Assembly: GCA_963682175.1 (NCBI GenBank)
Contig: OY821784.1
Coordinates: forward strand, 36,375,621-36,439,620
Length of the DNA: 64,000 nucleotides
Reading direction: 5' to 3'
Origin: Triglochin maritima
Taxonomy: Eukaryota > Streptophyta > Magnoliopsida > Alismatales > Juncaginaceae
Shown: one piece after another, positions 61,929 to 64,000 of the stretch
Numbering within the stretch: position 1 is the stretch's first letter
Layout of the letters: each line of letters begins with the position of its first letter
Notes under the pieces: generated by a model
Database searches by the model: none
What the model saw: the letters and a program-made list of their open reading frames with translations, nothing else
Told to the model about the DNA's origin: nothing
Translations under genes and position numbers: made by a program

Positions 61929-62245
61929 GGTAGAAAACCTTCATACTCATCACTATATGCATCATGAATAATTAAATATGGTCTGAAAGAACAATACAAA
62001 ACCCAAGCAACAAATACTCAGAACGATGATTGATCAATTCCATCGCATCTATAATGATTACAAAAATATCGAGGATTCTAGCATGGAAATAATAAATGAA
62101 ATGATCAGAAACATGCAACAACATCCTAGATTGATTGAACAATAACATTCACTTCACCTTAAATATGCGAAGACTAAATCTTGCACATTGAGTTCACAAT
62201 TGTGAAAAGATACAAAAGCTCGGACACATAACAACCTCACATACA
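61929..62245. other. Spacer downstream of RPS10
   Basis: Contains the 3' untranslated region of the minus-strand ribosomal gene. Nothing else seen. Confidence 0.5.
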
Positions 62246-62557
62246 TCAAAGTTTAACCTCGACATCGACACCGGCAGGGAGGTCAAGCTGCATTAGTGAG
62301 TCGATAGTTTGAGCAGTAGGGTACAAGATGTCAATCAGCCGCTGGTGCGTGCGGATCTCAAAATGGAAACGGGCATCCTTGTGGACGTGAGGAGACTTCA
62401 GTACGCAATAAATACGCCTCTTGGTCGGCAGTGGGACTGGACCCATGGTCTTGGCATTGGTGTTCCGAGCAGTATCCATGATTTGCTTGCATGAGTCCTC
62501 AATTAGAGGTACCCAGTAGGACCTTAGCTTGATTCTTATCTTCTGTTTTGGCGCCAT
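62246..62557 (-). CDS. RPS10: Organellar (plastid-type) ribosomal protein S10, last exon
   Basis: Component of the small ribosomal subunit head, bacterial uS10 type, so it serves an organelle (most likely plastid) rather than the cytosol. The exon encodes 103 residues, [19 protein letters not shown] to [12 protein letters not shown]. Conserved blocks: [38 protein letters not shown]. An acceptor-like TATCCTCAG lies directly before the ATG, so this is probably an internal exon border and the Met is internal. Nuclear-encoded plastid S10 needs a transit peptide. None is seen up to position 64000, so the first exon probably lies outside the window. If the ATG is the true start, the protein would lack targeting. 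No damage is seen. Confidence 0.88.
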   Translation of the reverse strand: MAPKQKIRIKLRSYWVPLIEDSCKQIMDTARNTNAKTMGPVPLPTKRRIYCVLKSPHVHKDARFHFEIRTHQRLIDILYPTAQTIDSLMQLDLPAGVDVEVKL

Positions 62558-64000
62558 CTGAGGATAGAAGAGAAAATCTAAACTTCCAAAAGTATATCCA
62601 AAATTGTAATAACTTAACAAACAAAAAATTAATAGCCCATGCATAGTATAGAGGTTAAGTACGGAAATTTCAACATCCATTTTGATCTTCACGTAAATAT
62701 ACACTAAAAGACCAAAAAACTATCAAACCACGGTAAATGGATATAAACGTCATAAGCTAGTAATTTTGAAAACAGCGAGTAAACTTGAAATCAAAGGCTG
62801 AACCGGAGAAGAAAATGACCATCAAATTAACTGAAAATAGTTGAATGGAGTAGGAAGGTATGTTGCAACTTACTTACCTTCTCTTGATCTAGTCAATTTT
62901 TCTTCTGATTGATAATATAGTAGTACACATCCCCATAGTTGTAGGAATGACAGTCTAAGGGAATTTATTTTGCCCAAGATATAAGGGACTTGAGCTGAAT
63001 CTCAAGCTGGTTCTCAGCGGAAGCAAGCGATACCAAGATCAATTTATATGATTAAAATTTAAGAATGAATAGGGACAGCTCAGACCTCAACACATAGTAG
63101 CTGAAGTTTTCATGTCCTCCTAACAATCGTAATCTTCTTATTGAAATGTATAAGGAAATGATGGACCAAAAGATATTACCATATCATTCCTGTAGGCAAG
63201 GGGTGAACCATATAAGGCAAGTTGAGGTCAAAGATCAAGCTGAAATGTCAAAATTCTTCTATGTAATGGAGAAGATCAGAAGACTCGAACCGGATCTTAG
63301 TTCTTAATCTATCTTTTCTTTTTTCTTTGATCAGTTAGTTCTCAATCTATTCTGGTAGCTAATATCATGATCAATCTCTAACTCAAGTATATAAAGGAGA
63401 AATAGTATAAAAGGCCAACTATTTAAGGATTTCCAACAAATTGTAAACTGACACTTGACTGGTATCAACATTACAGTCAACAAGCAAGAGGTTGTGCAGC
63501 CTGGCCTTTTCCTCATCCCCCCATGTTGCCAATTGTTACATGATTATCTTGTATCACACACATTTAGTGATGGTCATCACTACCTTATATAAAGAAAATA
63601 TACTAAGCTAGATATAACTATATAAGAAAAAAAAGATTCCCAAGCTGAAATTTCTACTCTGGTTAGCGTTTAGAACTACAACTAGCAATGCAGAGTGTTT
63701 TTCAAAATTCAAGGTTCTGAACTTGTATAAATTTGTACAACTTTGTCTTTTTAACGACATTTTTCTTACTATTCCATACCAATATTAATAGATTTCAGAT
63801 TATTAAGCTGATTTTGTCAACTGAGAGTCAGGAGATAGCAGGAAAAGCTCCACTCGTAGATGGACGAGACCATTATTTAGGTTTCAAACACATGAAAATA
63901 AGTAATGTTGTATGTACTGTGTAGTTTTGTCAATCTGCCTACACTTATGACATGATATAGATCTTCCAAGAATACTCCTTAATTTTCCAATGCAGAACTA
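62558..64000. other. Probable RPS10 intron or upstream spacer
   Basis: AT-rich with no supported gene on either strand. Best explained as the intron upstream of the RPS10 exon, continuing past the window edge. Confidence 0.45.

Noticed and set aside
1..64000. tRNA, rRNA or organelle genome insert
   Set aside because: I looked for tRNA-like T-arm words, rRNA blocks and plastid gene order and found none beyond retrotransposon primer sites. A tRNAscan or blast run would be decisive.

Overview
The window is nuclear DNA of a flowering plant, most likely a eudicot. The visible genes have short GT-AG exons. They encode plant-typical proteins: a GPI-anchor-type matrix metalloproteinase, a single X8-domain secreted protein, a SERP1/RAMP4-type ER protein, exosome subunit RRP42, an organellar-type serine acetyltransferase and a plastid-type ribosomal protein S10. 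About half of the window is LTR retrotransposon sequence. No species can be named from the sequence alone.

Layout. 1-1870: unrecognised coding-like fragments and a SINE-like tail. 3139-4842 (-): two-exon matrix metalloproteinase. 4843-7920: gene-free. 7920-8275: 3' end of a copia element. 8276-13161: nested nest of Ty3/gypsy LTR pieces holding a captured, inverted pol fragment. 13449-15553 (-): solo LTR. 16462-25008 (-): complete but non-autonomous Athila-like element with gag and protease only. 25670-27139 (+): X8 gene. 27706-29524: solo LTR. 29525-30511: second copia 3' end. 30578-38868 (+): full-length, uninterrupted Tekay/Del-type gypsy element. 39208-39397 (-): metalloproteinase 3' fragment. 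39787-41572 (+): SERP1/RAMP4. 42926-48236 (-): RRP42, seven exons. 49832-51870: solo LTR. 52125-56264 (-): serine acetyltransferase gene broken by a solo LTR and a 92-bp duplication. 57049-61923 (-): decayed copia element. 62246-62557 (-): last exon of organellar-type RPS10; upstream exons probably lie beyond the window.

The most striking structure is in the LTRs of the gypsy family (copies near 9.9, 14.7, 31, 37.5 and 50.6 kb). Each carries a dense array of the 10-bp perfect palindrome CGGTCGACCG: 13 exact copies in 554 bp of the intact element. Most sites, counting one-mismatch variants, come in pairs whose starts are 19-22 bp apart, about two helical turns. The paired layout survives in three diverged family members. 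Downstream lies a small hairpin whose two arms change together across family members, and the array sits inside a plausible 5' leader intron. The array has no function that I recognise.

The host genes look like ordinary independent housekeeping or cell-wall genes and do not form a pathway cluster. Transposon activity explains most of the layout, including the loss of one gene (serine acetyltransferase). At least five solo LTRs against three two-LTR elements shows frequent LTR-LTR recombination here.
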